From Bacillota bacterium (GTDB taxonomy: Bacteria; Bacillota_A; Clostridia; Clostridiales; Clostridiaceae), in the NCBI GenBank assembly GCA_021837545.1, contig JAKBFR010000129.1:1-6331 (forward strand): 6,331 bases of DNA, in the 5' to 3' direction. The notes under the pieces were generated by a model. That model ran no database searches, was not told the origin of the DNA, and was given only the letters and a program-made list of their open reading frames with translations. This document shows positions 5,862 to 6,331 of the stretch, piece by piece. Every line of letters starts with the position of its first letter. Position 1 is the stretch's first letter. The position numbers and the translations under genes are program-made.

Positions 5862-6170
5862 ATGAAAACATATAATAAATTAGTCAGAGATAAAATTCCA
5901 GAAATAATAAAGGCAGATGGACGTGAATGTGATACGTTAATTGTAGCTGCGGATGAAAAGTTCAAGCTTTTAGAAGAAAAATTAAAGGAAGAAGTTAATG
6001 AATTTTTAGAAGATAAGAATCTTGAGGAATTAGCTGATGTTATGGAAGTATTGTTTGGACTTGCGGATAGCTTAGGATATAGTGAAGCGGAGCTTTTAAA
6101 GGCTAGAGATAAGAAGAGAGAGGAACGTGGGGGATTTAAAGAAGGTATTGTACTTAAAAATGTAAAATAA
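5862..6170 (+). CDS. MazG-like nucleoside triphosphate pyrophosphohydrolase
   Basis: This 102-residue all-alpha pyrophosphohydrolase resembles the small phosphoribosyl-ATP pyrophosphohydrolase/MazG-like proteins. These hydrolyse nucleoside triphosphates to the monophosphate and pyrophosphate, often as housecleaning of abnormal nucleotides. Family features are the opening YNKLVRDKIPEII (residues 4-16), KLKEEVNEF (40-48), which supplies metal-binding glutamates, EELADVMEV (55-63), which supplies the second acidic set, and the C-terminal KKREERGGFKEGIVL (84-98). ATG 5862 is preferred: AGAGGTG (5846-5852) is 9 bases upstream, and the family usually begins M-x-x-YNKLVRD. ATG 5856 and GTG 5850 are too close to that site. 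Its length is complete for the family. The exact substrate cannot be read from the sequence. It stands alone between two damaged or accessory genes, and a T-rich stretch (6171-6190) follows without a clear stem. Confidence 0.88.
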   Translation: MKTYNKLVRDKIPEIIKADGRECDTLIVAADEKFKLLEEKLKEEVNEFLEDKNLEELADVMEVLFGLADSLGYSEAELLKARDKKREERGGFKEGIVLKNVK

Positions 6171-6186
6171 TTTTTTTGAATTTTTT

Positions 6187-6215
6187 TTGTTAAATTTCAT
6201 TTTTAATCATATATC
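6187..6215 (+). promoter_or_regulatory. Weak promoter candidate upstream of the last gene
   Basis: TTGTTA (6187-6192) and TATATC (6210-6215) are 17 bases apart, each matching four of six consensus positions. They lie 38 bases upstream of the GTG at 6253. AT-rich sequence makes such matches common. Confidence 0.25.
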
Positions 6216-6252
6216 CTTTATAGATAATTTATTTATATAGGAGTGTGTTAAA

Positions 6253-6331
6253 GTGAGAGAAAGAAAATGCGTAAAAATTAATGTGAATATGTATGATGAT
6301 ACTAAATTTAAAATAATTGATAGGATGGAAA
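6253..6331 (+). CDS. Phage replisome organizer-like protein, N-terminal fragment cut by the window edge
   Basis: Only the first 26 codons are present, reading MRERKCVKINVNMYDDTKFK then IIDRME. The start is GTG at 6253, with AGGAG (6239-6243) 9 bases upstream. The run 'ERK-V-K-----MYDDTKFKIID' is what I recall for the N-terminal domain of phage replisome organizers (the phage_rep_org_N type), which bind DNA and help load a helicase in phage or prophage replication. Copies also sit in clostridial chromosomes outside complete prophages. With so short a piece the family call is tentative; that a gene starts here is well supported by the ribosome binding site and open frame. Confidence 0.6.
   Translation, partial: MRERKCVKINVNMYDDTKFKIIDRME

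Noticed and set aside
5729..5965. Open minus-strand frame of 78 codons
   Set aside because: It overlaps the well-supported pyrophosphohydrolase start on the other strand, has Phe/Ser-rich low-complexity content and no ribosome binding site.

Overview
The window is very AT-rich, with clostridial codon use, strong AGGAGG-like ribosome binding sites and several hairpin terminators. The gene order noc - parA(soj) - parB(spo0J) - DUF4446 protein is the origin-proximal arrangement of Clostridium sensu stricto. From memory, the protein sequences look closest to the C. beijerinckii/C. butyricum group, but no search was run. The left part is therefore probably chromosomal core sequence close to oriC.

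Positions 1-3301 hold the segregation and nucleoid-occlusion cluster. A Noc-type ParB-like protein (21-803) is followed by an 18-bp-stem hairpin and a 254-bp gap. Next come ParA/Soj (1058-1831) and ParB/Spo0J (1840-2700), which are tightly coupled. A perfect 16-bp parS palindrome (2701-2716) starts on the base after the parB stop codon. It is followed by a small membrane-anchored DUF4446 protein (best start TTG at 2738) and a G.U-rich intrinsic terminator (3254-3301). ParB loads on parS and spreads, ParA ATPase moves or regulates the ParB-parS complex, and Noc would couple division-site choice to the nucleoid.

Positions 3355-5027 are an apparently intact IS1380-family insertion sequence. It has 16-bp perfect terminal inverted repeats, is 1673 bp long, and carries one transposase on the minus strand. 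The transposase keeps the DDE residues and a Y-(2)-R-(3)-E-(6)-K signature. No flanking target duplication is seen.

Positions 5028-6331 look accessory. Directly at the right IS end lies the C-terminal part of a protein that resembles SWIM zinc-finger proteins, with its N-terminal and SWIM-motif region missing. A short open frame without a start signal follows (5696-5833), then a MazG-like nucleoside triphosphate pyrophosphohydrolase (5862-6170), then the first 26 codons of a gene resembling the N-terminal domain of phage replisome organizers. The missing duplication and the headless gene suggest that the IS marks a deletion or rearrangement joint between the core origin region and an accessory segment. 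No clearly novel multi-gene system is visible. The most informative signals are the parS placement, the IS junction and the unassigned fragment after the SWIM-like remnant.
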